DNA from: Pollenia angustigena
Lineage: Eukaryota; Arthropoda; Insecta; Diptera; Polleniidae
Reading direction: 5' to 3'
NCBI GenBank assembly: GCA_930367215.1
Contig: OV884058.1
Span: 110,507,802-110,571,801, forward strand
DNA: 64,000 nt
The notes under the pieces: generated by a model
Database searches by the model: none
Seen by the model: only the letters and a program-made list of their open reading frames with translations
Told to the model about the DNA's origin: nothing
Shown: piece by piece, positions 10,957 through 21,200 of the stretch
Position numbering within the stretch: position 1 is the stretch's first letter
Layout: every line of letters starts with the position of its first letter
Program-made: the position numbers and the translations under genes

Positions 10957-11602
10957 TAAATAAGTCCTTCATCAAGAAGCCGCAACCACATTATGGTTGC
11001 GTTGCCTCTTAACATGCTTTAGTTAAATATAACAATAATTTGATTTCATGAAATTTAATTTTTCATTAAATTATTTTTATGAAGAAAGAAATTTTACAAC
11101 ATGAAAATTAATTAAAATTGTTATTGATAATCTTTCATTCTTAACGTGGCTGCGAGTGTAAGACGGCAAATCCATCTGAGGAGATCGAGTGGTTGCGATC
11201 GAAACATGTCATGGTAACCTGCCGGCCGGGGTTCGAGCCCCAGCCACGTCAAGAATGAAAGATTATCAATAACAATTTTAATTAATTTTCATGTTGTAAA
11301 ATTTCTTTCTTCATAAAAATAATTTAATGAAAAATTAAATTTCATGAACTTAAGCCTAATTAAAAATATTAAAAATTTGGATTAAAATCCATAAATAGTT
11401 AAAAAAAATAACCACAATACTAATTACAATAATTTGATTTTAAATTAACTATGGTATTATCCTCTTTTCCAAGAGCAATAAGCTATGGTTGAAAAACAAC
11501 CATGCTTTAATAAGTTTTAAACATATTTAAGTTATTTTTGACCATAGCATGTTTGCACGCAACCATAATATTTTTGTGGCTTCTTAATGGAAAACTTATT
11601 TA
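10957..11602. mobile_element. TIR element (TAAATAAG...AAGAAGCC) interrupted by a retroposon
   Basis: Inverted ends of about 40 bp: left begins TAAATAAGTCCTTCATCAAG and continues AGCCGCAACC..ATTATGGTTGCG; the right, inverted, begins TAAATAAGTTTTCCATTAAG and continues AGCCAC..ATTATGGTTGCG. A related end sits at about 10648-10682. Removing the 379-bp retroposon plus one duplication copy leaves roughly 250 bp, a MITE size. I did not find a convincing target duplication for the outer element. Confidence 0.55.
11047..11425 (+). mobile_element. tRNA-core repeat, copy 1 (palindromic form)
   Basis: Flanked by an exact 15-bp direct repeat ACAATAATTTGATTT (11032-11046 and 11426-11440), the length expected for target-primed retrotransposition. 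The centre (11146-11247) looks tRNA-derived: GTGGCT and AGCCAC could pair as an acceptor stem; GGTTCGAGCCC at 11230-11240 fits a Pol III B box, framed by GGGG/CCCC as a T-arm; AGATCGAGTGG upstream is an A-box candidate. On both sides lie AT-rich arms of about 95 bp that are inverted copies of each other, so the copy can fold into a long hairpin with the tRNA-like core as loop. Only the right arm is the normal 3' tail of the family; the left arm is an inverted copy of it. Confidence 0.75.
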
Positions 11603-12780
11603 CTAATTTAAACATAACATGTTTAACATTTTCTTTAAAAGTAGTTTTGTTGAAGGGGATCTTATATACACATTTCTTTTTCACTTGGTGTGCGAAAATT
11701 TTATTTTATTCAGTTCTAAAACGATGCTCCTCGCATAGTGAGTGTATTAACAGTGGCCAATTTTATTTTAATACAACTTTTCTTATTCATAGCGAAAATT
11801 CAGATTTATTATATCTTTAAATTTTGCGTTGACGCTTGATTATTCTACTCATGATTTGAAAGAATGTTAAAGTTTTTTGCAAATTATGACTAGCAGGTTC
11901 CACACACAAGAGACTCTCTCTTAAATGGAAATGGGATCGCTTGCTTCCCTATTTGTGAATTTACTATACATCGTTGGAAAAAGTTCCGCAAATATAATAT
12001 TTTAATTGAATGTTAATTTATAAGAAGCCCATAAATTGGCTTCGATTTATCTTTTATATATATTCCCATATTCGAGTATAGGGCAATTTCGAAATTGTGT
12101 ATTTCTAACACATATTTATTTTCATTTATCTATTAAAACTCATTTATACTTTTAAAATTTTATTTACATCCGTTTATATTATTTTGTACATATTTTTCAT
12201 TTGCCATTTACACCCTCCATTTGTTGGCCAAAGCAATGGCGTGATAATTATATTGAGTCTAATTAGATTGTTGTCTTAAATGGCGGAGGGTAGTTGCTTC
12301 TTTATTTTATGGCCATTTAGGTTTATTTTAACTCAAATTCTTGCTGTATTTGTATTTATTTTCCTATTTTTTTTAAACGTGTTTTTTTTTATTTTATTTA
12401 ATTTTTAACGTTTAAGAAAACGAAATCACAGTCATAAGTTTTTCAAAAGTAAAAATTTCATTAGCATTTTTATGGTCCTTAATGAGGCAGATGGTGGAAA
12501 TTGGAGGTTGTTGGGTTTTTTATGTCGTCAGTTTTGTCGTGGTGGTGGTGGTGGCTGTGGTGGTAATGTTTTATTAAGGTCAAGGCCAAAAATGAATAAA
12601 AGTAATGAAATTAATTAGTTTGTGGCAAGGACATTGTAAAATCGTTAAAAAACAAAGTTAAAGAAAATTAAATATAAATTAGGAAAACTTAAAGGCGGTA
12701 ATTTTAAAAAGGAAAAGAGAGGTGTTTCAGAAGGAAATTTAAGAAAATTTAATATTATAGAAACTAGATCGTTAAAGATG
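11603..12780. other. AT-rich non-coding DNA with a GGT microsatellite
   Basis: Nothing gene-like apart from an open frame at 11587-11820 without recognisable motifs. A GTGGTGGTGGTGGTGG microsatellite is at about 12540-12557. A weak inverted pair CACCCTCCATTT / AAATGGCGGAGGG lies near 12210-12290. Confidence 0.5.
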
Positions 12781-13114
12781 TACATTAGGGTGACCGTTAA
12801 AATCAAAAGTTGCATTTATTTAGGTCTCACTCGCCAATTTGGTGGGTATTGATAAAAAAACAACTCAAAAAATTTTTTTGGACGATCGGCGAAGGCTAAG
12901 CCGTCCCTCAAGCCCACCAAAGTTTGAGAAAAATTATAATTTTACATGAAATCTGACTTTTATGTTTAACTAGCTGACCCGGTCCGCGTTGCTGGCCCCA
13001 AGCAAACATTAGTGTTGTATTACCAGACGATTTAAGTTGAGCTGTAAACGAAATTTACAGCCTTTAAAATTTTCCTTCCGTAAAAACCTAAATCGGTCAA
13101 GCCGTTCTCAAGTT

Positions 13115-14853
13115 ATGCGCTTATTAGAAAAAGTGGGCGTAGAAGTAGGCGGGATACATTTTTCTTTCAATGAAAACGTAAAATGGAATAATACGAACAT
13201 TTAAAAGAAAAATTAGTCAAATCGAAGGAGCCGTTTTTTGATTTTAGGTAAATCGAAAAAAGTGGGAGGGGCAAAATTTTCTTTCCGTAAAAACCTAAGT
13301 TGGACCATGGCAATCATTTTAAAGAAAAAATCGTTTGAATCGGTCAAGCCGTTCTCAACTTACTGAACAACCTAAACAAAAGCGGTAAGCGTTTTTTTAA
13401 ACATGAAAATTTTATTTTAATACAATTTCAATAAAACAAACCGACATAGCGATCTGTCAAATAAGATTTATCAGCCAGGTGGTTTCTAATTCGCATTCTA
13501 ATGGTTTGTTTCGTATAAATTATATGCAAATGAGAAGTTTTGACATATAAAAAACGCTTCCGCTCTTATTTAGGTTGCTCAGGTATGCGCTTAATAGAAA
13601 AAGTGGGCGTAAAAGTAGGCGTGATACATTTTTCTTTCGATGAAAACGTAAAAGGGATTAATACGAACATTTAAAAGAAAAATTATTCAAATCGATGAAG
13701 CCGTTTTTTGATTTTAGGTAAATCGAAAAAAGTGGGCGGGGCAAAATTTTCTTTCCGTAAAAACCTAAGTTGGACCATGGCAATCATTTTAAAGAAAAAA
13801 TCGTTTGAATCGGTCAAGCCGTTCTCAACTTATGCGCCTAATAGAAAAAGTGGGCGTAAAAGTAGGCGTGGTAAATTTTTCTTTCGATGAAAACTTAAAG
13901 TTGATTAATACGAACATTTGAAAGAACAATTATTCAACTCGATGGAGCCGTTTTCTGATTTTAGGTAATTCGAAAAAAGTGGGCGTTACAGTGGGCGGGG
14001 CAACATTTTCTTTCCGCAAAACCTAAGTTAGACCATAGTAATCATTTTAAAGAGAAAATCGTCCAAATCGGTCAAGCCGTTCTCAAGTAATGCGCTTAAT
14101 AGAAAAAGTGGGCGTAAAAGTAGGCGTGATACATTTTTCTTTCGATGAAAACGTAAAAGGGATTAATACGAACATTTAAAAGAAAAATTAGTCAAATCGA
14201 TGAAGCCGTTTTTTGATTTTAGGTAAATCGAAAAAAGTGGGCGGGGCAAAATTTTCTTTCCGTAAAAACCTAAGTTGGACCATGGCAATCATTTTGAAGA
14301 AAAAAATCGTTTGAATCGGTCAAGCCGTTCTCAACTTATGCGCTTAATAGAAAAAGTGGGCGTAAAAGTAGGCGTGGTAAATTTTTCTTTCGATGAAAAC
14401 TTAAAGTTGATTAATACGAACATTTGAAAGAACAATTAGTCAACTCGATGGAGCCGTTTTCTGATTTTAGGTAATTCGAAAAAAGTGGGCGTAACAGTGG
14501 GCGGGGCAACATTTTCTTTCCGCAAAACCTAAGTTAGACCATGGCGATCATTTTAAAGAAAAAAATCGTCCAAATCGGTCAAGCCGTTCTCCAGTTATGC
14601 GCTTAATAGAAAAAGTGGGCGTAAAAGTAGGCGTGGTAAATTTTTCTTTCGATGAAAACTTAAAGTTGATTAAGACGAATTTGAAGAAAAATTAGTCAAC
14701 TCGATGGAGCCGTTTTCTGATATTAGGTAAATCGAAAAAAGTGGGCGTAAAAGTGGGCGGGGCAAAATTTTATTTCCGTAAAAACCTAAGCTGGACCATG
14801 GCGATCATTTTAAAGAAAAAATCGTTCAAATCGGTTAAGCCGTTCTCAAGTTA
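13115..14853 (+). repeat. Tandem array of ~250-bp units in two length classes
   Basis: ATGCGCTTAATAGAAAAAGT or a close variant starts at 13115, 13585, 13832, 14090, 14338 and 14597, and a degenerate unit boundary lies at 14853. After subtracting the MITE at 13363-13583 and its TA, the spacings are 247, 247, 258, 248, 259 and 256. The longer units carry AGTGGGCGGGGCAACATTTT; the shorter ones have AGTGGGCGGGGCAAAATTTT or close variants. Each unit contains TCGGTCAAGCCGTTCT. The open frames at 13708-13890 and 14741-14944 are translations of this repeat, not genes. Confidence 0.85.
13363..13583. mobile_element. 221-bp MITE with TA target duplication
   Basis: TIRs of about 34 bp: left CTGAACAACCTAAACAAAAG, right inverted CCTGAGCAACCTAAATAAGA. 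TA lies at 13361-13362 and again at 13584-13585, while the other array units have a single TA at this site (CAACTTATGCGC), so the empty site is visible in the neighbouring units. A TA duplication without coding sequence suggests a Tc1/mariner-type MITE. It shares CCTAAACAAAAGCGG with the MITE at 6522-6820. Confidence 0.85.
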
Positions 14854-15028
14854 TGGTTTTTGCCACGCCCCTCCGCCCCCAGACCGAAAATCAAAAATCA
14901 GACTTCACAGTGTCACCCGCCTGAATATTCTGAAGATTCCCTGAAAATTTCATCAAAATCGGCCCAGCCGTTTTGGAGTCCATACGTTACATACATACAC
15001 ACACACATCCAATTTTATATATATAGAT

Positions 15029-15777
15029 AACTTAGAAAATATTAATTTTGTAGAAAATTTGTTAACAAGTTTTTCTTTATCTCTTATTAAACAAAATAAA
15101 CTGAAAATATCGAATAAACCACTAAAAAATCTAATTTTTAATTCATTAAAGAAACGCATTTTCTATGAATTAGTTTTATTGAAAAACATTTTTATTATTT
15201 AAAAAAACCGACCAGCCGGGCACCTGGCGTTTTGCCCTAATTCGGGTACGCTGAATTCAGTGGTGCTAACGGTTTTTTAGGTTTGCTCTTGTTTTCAAAA
15301 TTTCGAAAACGGAGGAGGTTGCACAGCGTAACTCAAATACGGTTTAGTTTATAAAATAAACTAAAAAAAAATCGAAATTCCACAATAATATTACTTTTAA
15401 CAATTGTTATAGATTTTTCTAATATGCGTAGTCGTTTTAGAATACAAATGGGGACAAAACAAATTATGTGAGGTTGGTCATACATTTGACCCAACTAAGG
15501 GCAATCTTGGCGCTGCAATGGCCAAATTTAAGAATCATATTAAACTGGCATATTTGTATGGGAGCCCGCCCCCCTAAAGGGTGGAGATATAAGGCAAGCA
15601 TGTTTTACGAAAATGTTAAGTACAAAATACTAAAAAAGGTCCGTCATATATTTAATCCCCCTAGGGGCGATTCCTTGACAGTTCTGGGGCTTTTTCTTCA
15701 ATATATTTCTAGTCTGTGTTGACAATTTTATATGAGAGCCCCCTTAAAGAATAAAGAAAGCGTGCAGGTATGTTATA
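15029..15777. other. Non-coding DNA with cassette-like GGGAGCCC blocks
   Basis: No gene recognised. Around 15530-15760 the blocks TGTATGGGAGCCCGCCCCCC and TATGAGAGCCCCCTTAAAG recall the cassette repeats at 1141-2218 and 12970-15028, but I could not align a full unit. The 84-codon frame at 15468-15722 covers these blocks and has no known domain. Confidence 0.4.
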
Positions 15778-15852
15778 GGGATGATAAATGAAAAAACCAA
15801 TACGTACTTACGAACTTCTAAAATCGTACTTTTTCGACCCCAATAGTAATAA
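15778..15852 (-). repeat. Dispersed repeat, copy 2 (inverted relative to 2305-2372)
   Basis: Contains AAAATCGTACTTTTTCG and CCCCAATAGTA, the complement of the block at 2305-2372, plus GGGATGATAAATGA, which matches the complement of that copy's end. About 70 bp align with a few mismatches. Confidence 0.6.
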
Positions 15853-17166
15853 TTTATTTTTTTTTTATAAAAGAAAAAGACTTTTGTTTCGGTTACACTT
15901 GAAACCATTATATTGATTTCGTTCCTTTATTTTTATAATATTTTGGCATGAAGGCTTATTATGCTGCCGCTGATAGTTGATTTAGAATGTGCCATATGCA
16001 ATCGTCCAATGATCAAGTGCAAAAATCTATTCACAATAGCGAAGTTTGGTGTTTGGTGCAAATAGTCTTGCAAAGAGCAAATGCAAAATATCATAGCTGT
16101 TTTCTTAAATCCAACAACAAAATACACAGGGTTTCCTTAAGATTTCATAAAAACGCTACGAAATTTTGCACTTTGCCAAAACCATTTGCACCAAGCACTG
16201 AAATCCGTTTATATTCATTGGACAGTAAATACGAGTTTCCATTTTATATCAAATAACAAGAGGTTTGAAAAATTTGGTAATAGTACCAATTTTTGGCCTA
16301 GTAGGCTTTTTATATTACTTGGACTGAAATAAATAAATAAATAAATGAGTCACGGGGGTACCACCGTACTTTTCGGCTTTGAATTGTATCAAAAAAGAAC
16401 AATTGCACCAACTTTATCAATATCAATATTAACGCTGAATTGACGTGTGTAAGAGAAAACAGTTCTAAAGAAAAAATTCGCATCAATGCTGCTGTTTACT
16501 TTTTATTTTAATTAGGTTTTGTTCAATATGTGTTTTAGAGAAAACTATATGTCATGTTCTAATCGAAAGCGCATGGAGACGTGGGGTAACAGGACAACCT
16601 TTGTACACTCCTTGTTAAAATCCAGCAGCTTCTTTTGAATAACAACAGCAACTAGGGATAGTCCTACCACAAGTAGAGCTTTCACACAAGCCACAGTCAC
16701 CACGAGATCCCCGCAAGTATTTCTTCGTGTCTTTCGTTGAATCGATTGTTAGTTCATGCCTGGAAAAAGGCACTCCCCCATCGGCTAGAGAAAAACTTAA
16801 GGAAAAGCAACCTTCTTTGTAAAAAGTAAAGCTTTCGCAAGGACAATAATCCTGAAATTAGGAAGCATTTCCCGCAAGAATCCTACTTACCGGGGGCTCA
16901 ACTAATAGTGTATTCGGTGTCATTTTACCGTGGGCTACTGACTACCATGGCTTCAGATGAGAAGGTGCGCCTTCGGTGTCAAGAATTCACGAAAACTTTA
17001 GGACTCCTGTCATTTTGGATCTTGGCCGGGTCCCAGTTTGCCTGGGAGGATATAAAAACGAAACAAAGGCAATTTAAAGCTTATTTTATTTTAGTGAAAA
17101 AGGAAAGAGTGCCATTGACGATGGAAATAAAATTAAATGAACCTAAGCCTGATTAAAATACACAAG
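15853..17166. other. Non-coding or unrecognised DNA before the LINE remnant
   Basis: A short (AAAT)n run lies at about 16329-16345, of the sort LINE tails leave. An open frame of 82 codons at 16908-17156 ends just before the reverse transcriptase remnant and could belong to the same LINE, but I see no diagnostic motif in it. Nothing else recognised. Confidence 0.4.
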
Positions 17167-18480
17167 TTAATTGTTGTAATATGGAAAACCGAAACGATAC
17201 CACAGGATTGGACACAAGGTATACTTGTCAAAGAATGGTGCACTAACTGATCGTAATAACAGGAGGGGCATAGTGCTTCTGAGTGTGGTTTTAAAAGTAC
17301 TGTGTAAAATTATTCTTGGTCGAATGGACGACACTTTAAGAAAACAACAAGCTGGCTTCAAACCCAAAAAATCAACTGTCAATCACATTGCAACTATTCG
17401 CATTATTGCCGAACAAGCCAAGGAAATGCAGGAATCTCTAGAATAAGTGTTTGTGGACTTTGAAAAGGCGTTTGACCAAATTGGGCATGAAAGCAAGTGG
17501 CAGGCATTGTTGCGCAAAGGTGTTCCGTAAAAGATTTGTAACTTAATAAAAATGCAACACAATGCTTTCCAATGTAGAGTACTACATAATGGTTCCCTAT
17601 CCCAGCCAATCGATACACATGCCGAGGTACGGCAGGGATGTATACTCTCTCCACTATTTGTTTCTAGTAGTAATACCCGAAGTGTTAAGTTCTGCAATTG
17701 ACCTAAGCCCTAAAAGGGGAAAAACGTGGAATACACTTACAATGGAACATCTAAATGATCTGGATTATGCAGATGATATTGTGCTCTTGTCAAAAAGAAA
17801 ACGTCATATGCAGTCTAAGCTATCTATCTCAACTGACAGATAATGTAGGATTTTAAATTAATGTCGATAAAACCAAGGCAATAAAAATTAATTCGACAAG
17901 AAATGTTAACTTTACTTTAGGCAACCGTATGATTGAGGATGTTCCGAAATATACTTACCTGGGTAATAAAATTCCTAAAGATATAGACTGCAGGTTAGAT
18001 ATAGCAAGTCGTATTAATAAAGCTAATGGAGCATTTGTAAGTTTAAAGACTATTTGATAATCACGACAACTCACTGAAAGGACGAAGATTCGAATATTCA
18101 ATTTCAATGTAAACTCAGTGTTGCTGTACGGTTGCGAAGCCTGGCTGGTATCAAAAGAAAGCAGCAGAAAACGGCAATCTATTATTATCCGATGCTTCAG
18201 AAACATTCTAAGACTATGTTGGCCAGGCAATTGGATCACTAATCAAGAACTTTATCTGAGATGCAAGCAAATACCGGTAAACCTAGAGTTAAGAGACAAG
18301 GACAGCGAGATAGAGGCCGACCTAGCGGATCTTGGAGGCGCAGTTTAAAGAACGATATTGAAAGAGTGAATTATCATCAAACATGGTCTCCAGTTAAGGC
18401 TACAGCAAATAATCGGCAGAAATTGAAATCATTTACTACAGCACTATGCGCCAATAATCGGCGCCAAAGCAACTTATAAT
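17167..18480 (+). pseudogene. LINE reverse transcriptase remnant with C-terminal domain
   Basis: Reverse transcriptase of a non-LTR retrotransposon, readable across several frameshifts and stops. In order: TIPQDWTQGILV; DRNNRRGIVLLSVVLKVLCK (fingers); QAGFKPKKSTVNHI; FVDFEKAFDQIGHES (first catalytic aspartate); AEVRQGCILSPLF; LDYADDIVLLS (the YADD pair intact); VPKYTYLGNKI; TKIRIFN..SVLLYGCEAW; and a C-terminal GQRDRGRPSGSWRR followed by a TALCANNRR ending. This order matches the ORF2 of LINEs whose C-terminus carries the LLYGxExW and GRPxxxWRR blocks; I do not assign the clade. No intact endonuclease domain is visible upstream. Immediately downstream lies a tRNA-core repeat, with only a short AT-rich tail between. 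Small open frames on the opposite strand here are shadows. Confidence 0.85.
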
Positions 18481-18503
18481 AATTAAAAAATAAAATACTA
18501 ATT

Positions 18504-19061
18504 ATTGTTAAAGCTAGGGCACGAGCTCTATGTTTACATTTGTCCTTCAAGTTGTGCTGAAAAAGGTCAACAGAAAAGAGAAAGACAAAGTGAGAAAACA
18601 AAAAATGTACTTGGACTTCAAGAAAAATTCTTGACGAAAGTACGAAAAAACAGAAGTAAAGGAAAAACATGTAAAATCAATTAAAATGGATAATTATTCA
18701 GGAAAGCAAATTTCGATCTACCAAATGTTAAGAGTACAAATTGGTTTAAGGATTGATGTTTGACTAGTGACGTCAGCAGTCGTCGATGGCTGCGAGTGTA
18801 AGACGGCAAATCCATCTGAGGAGATCGAGTGGTTGCGATCGAAACATGTCATGGTAACCTGCCGGCCAGGGTTCGAGCCCGAGCCACGTCAAGAATGAAA
18901 GATTATCAATAACAATTTTAATTAATTTTCATGTTGTAAAATTCCTTTCTTCACAGAAATAATTTAATAAAAATTAAATTTCATGAACTTAAGCCTAATT
19001 AAAAATATTAAAAATTTGGATTAAAAACCATAAATAGTTCAACAAAATAACCACAATACTA
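18504..19061 (+). mobile_element. tRNA-core repeat, copy 2 (long form)
   Basis: Starts ATTGTTAAAGCTAGGGCACG and ends AACCACAATACTA. It carries a 5' segment of about 280 bp before the tRNA-like core; the core (about 18788-18888) has GAGATCGAGTGGTTGCGATC and the B-box-like GGTTCGAGCCC. The AT-rich tail follows in the usual orientation; no inverted tail is attached to the 5' side. It begins directly after AATACTAATT, the sequence that also ends copies of this family, so a fragment of another copy may precede it. No clear target duplication was found. Confidence 0.75.
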
Positions 19062-20515
19062 AAAATGTTCGTTTGGGTATTTATATTGAACACAAAAACA
19101 AATTTTGTTTTTTTTTATTGTTGTTTCAATGAAAATTCCCAAACGAAAAATTTCTTACTACTTTTATTATAAAAACAGGCAGTAAAACTTTGGTTTCTGG
19201 TATTCGTTGAGAAATTGAGCTTATGGAGAATTTGATTTAATTACATTTAATGAAGAACGCCAATATCTAGCAAAAAATTCTAAATAAAAATAAAAGAAAA
19301 GATTTTTTTCTATTAAAAATATCTTTTTAGCAAAATATTTTTACGGGTTCCCAATTCTTGTGTTTAAATAAAACTTATTGGCGTTTAAATTAAAAAAAAA
19401 ATCTTTTAAAATATAATTATGTATCTTAATTTTATAAAAAGCTTTTGTTAAATGGCTTAAAGGTTTTTAAACTTTATTATTATTTCGTCTTAAGCTCACA
19501 TACACACAAAAAGTATTAACGAAGTCAATTGCAGACTTGAAATCTTTCATTTAACTTTATTTGATTATTTCCTACCCTAATTCGCAAGAAAATAAGTTAA
19601 CAACTATACAAAGTTTTAATATAAGGGGGGCAAAAACGAACTTGAAATACACTGCCTGGAAGTGTCTAATATAAATAAAAACAAAGAAAAGGATTGGAAA
19701 ACTTTAGTAAATTTTACAAAATTTTTTTATAGTTCTTCAGCTATAAATATCTTGAAGAAGTTTCTTAGGAAATGTTTAAGCAACTAGTGGACTAGGATCC
19801 TTAGATTATTGTCCCGTGCTTAAACAAATTAAAGTAATTTTTAAACTGAGTTTTTTATAGCAATAGCAATTCATTCGCGATTTAAATGTGTTACATTTAT
19901 CAATCTTTCACTAAAACTGCCTTCAATTTTCTGTATAATTCCGAAATACCGAGAATTGTAAAATTAAATTCTGTTTATTTTGCTACAATTGTGCAAATAT
20001 GAAAAAACTTTTCTCCATGTAGATTTATAAGTTGAGAATAATAACAAAAAAAACCAACGTAGACTTTATAAAAACCAAGTGGGGGATGATAAATATTCTG
20101 TTTTTGGGATGTACAATAAATTTATTAAGGTGGCAACAATTTGTTTTCAATTTAAATGATAGAAAAATACATGATGTTTTAATTGTTAATCCAATTGGAA
20201 CATTTAAAATGTCGATGCTAACTTTCTTTTTAAAGGCATCCTTCCTTGCTGCTTAATGCAACGGTGCTTCTGAAGATGGGTGGCAGTTTAATGATCAAGA
20301 TGCAATAGCAGATTCTGCATTTACAAACAGTGACATCCGCCACCCCAAACCACATTGTATGTGATCGGTAAAAATCAGCCCCTTCCCGAAATTTAAATAT
20401 TATTCTCTTTTCCATTTAGTTCTTAACTTTTTACATTCTAGGCTTTGTTAAAAAACAAAATTGCAAAATATGGAAAACTTAAAATTCTGCGTAGTTTCTC
20501 ACTCTATAGTTTATT
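19062..20515. other. AT-rich non-coding DNA
   Basis: No repeat termini or domain recognised. The stretch at about 20230-20420 is less AT-rich than its surroundings but gives no convincing protein match by eye. Confidence 0.45.
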
Positions 20516-20559
20516 GTGCAGTACTATCCGAGTCCATTTTCTTTGAGGACGACTTGGTT

Positions 20560-21200
20560 AATTCAGTTAGTCGCTGTCGGTGCTGCTCATTTCGACAAAT
20601 TTCTTGGGCTCATCTGTAGAAAACCACCAACAAATGTTCTTCACAACAAGACAAACTGTGGGGCCTTTACTGGACATCCAACTAGACCGACGTTTAACGT
20701 AAAGGGTGGCCCATTGGGCAAATGAGAATCCACGAGTGATTGTTGAAAAACCGATGCGTCATCGGGCCGTACTTCTTCGAAAATGAGGTTGGCCTAGCAG
20801 TTACCGTGAAAGGTGTTCGCTATCGCGAGATGCTAACAGACTTCTTGTGGCCAGAAATTGGGTATATGGACCTTTACGATCTGTCGTTCCAACAGGATGG
20901 TGTCACTTGCCACACAGCCAACGAAACAATGGCTCTTTTGCGTGAGAAATTCAATGGCCGTATTATCTCACGTCGGGGAGATATTAATTGACCACTTCGA
21001 TTATGTGATTTGACAACGTTGGACTTCTTTCTTAGTGGATATTTAAAAGAAAAAGTGTACGTCAATAAGCCAAGAACAAATCAAGACCTAAAGTATGAGA
21101 TAATTCGGCACATTAACGACATTGATGTGATCGGATAGAATTATGACACCGAAGCCGTGGCGAGGTCCTTCTATCATAATAATATTAAGCCAATTCTCTG
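20560..21200 (+). pseudogene. rosa-like (DD41D) mariner transposase remnant 1
   Basis: A mostly readable transposase C-terminal half. AHWANENPRVIVEKPM (about 20708-20755) is followed, after a frameshift, by IGPYFFENEVGLAVTVKG, REMLTDFLWPEIGYMDLYDL and FQQDGVTCHTANETMALL. Then, past one stop in place of a conserved tryptophan, come PLRLCDLTTLDFFL and GYLKEKVYVNKP. In this family FQQDG and TPLDFF supply the second and third catalytic aspartates; 41 positions separate them here, counting the stop. DD41D spacing is the signature of rosa-type elements, first described from a tephritid fly. The DNA-binding N-terminus and first aspartate are not recognisable. No terminal repeats found. Two more decayed relatives lie at 40890-41275 and 47552-48085. 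Confidence 0.85.

Larger units (their letters stand above)
12970..15028 (+). repeat. CTAGCTG-family element with long internal tandem array
   Basis: Starts CTAGCTGACCCGG and ends with TCAAAATCGGCCCAGCCG, an AC-rich run and TATATATATAGAT. Most of the interior is the tandem array described separately. Start and tail resemble widespread arthropod dispersed repeats, but I cannot name the superfamily. Members or fragments in this window: 1141-2218 (tail and cassettes), 8751-9035, and 39116-39550. Confidence 0.7.

Noticed and set aside
11146..11247. A canonical tRNA gene
   Set aside because: It has a B-box-like T-arm and a possible acceptor stem, but the interval is about 100 bp without a recognisable anticodon arm, and it recurs five times with the same repeat flanks. 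A SINE-like core fits better.
12207..12292. MITE from CACCCTCCATTT / AAATGGCGGAGGG
   Set aside because: The inverted match is short and gapped and no flanking duplication was seen.
12540..12557. GGT run as a glycine-rich coding segment
   Set aside because: No surrounding open frame or splice context supports it; it reads as a microsatellite.
13708..13890. Lysine-rich small proteins in the tandem array
   Set aside because: They are translations of the ~250-bp repeat units and recur with each unit.
18377..18670. Conserved protein shared with the reverse frame at 52038-52274
   Set aside because: The similarity follows from DNA homology between tRNA-core repeats 2 and 4; the frame is on the opposite strand, low-complexity and not domain-like.
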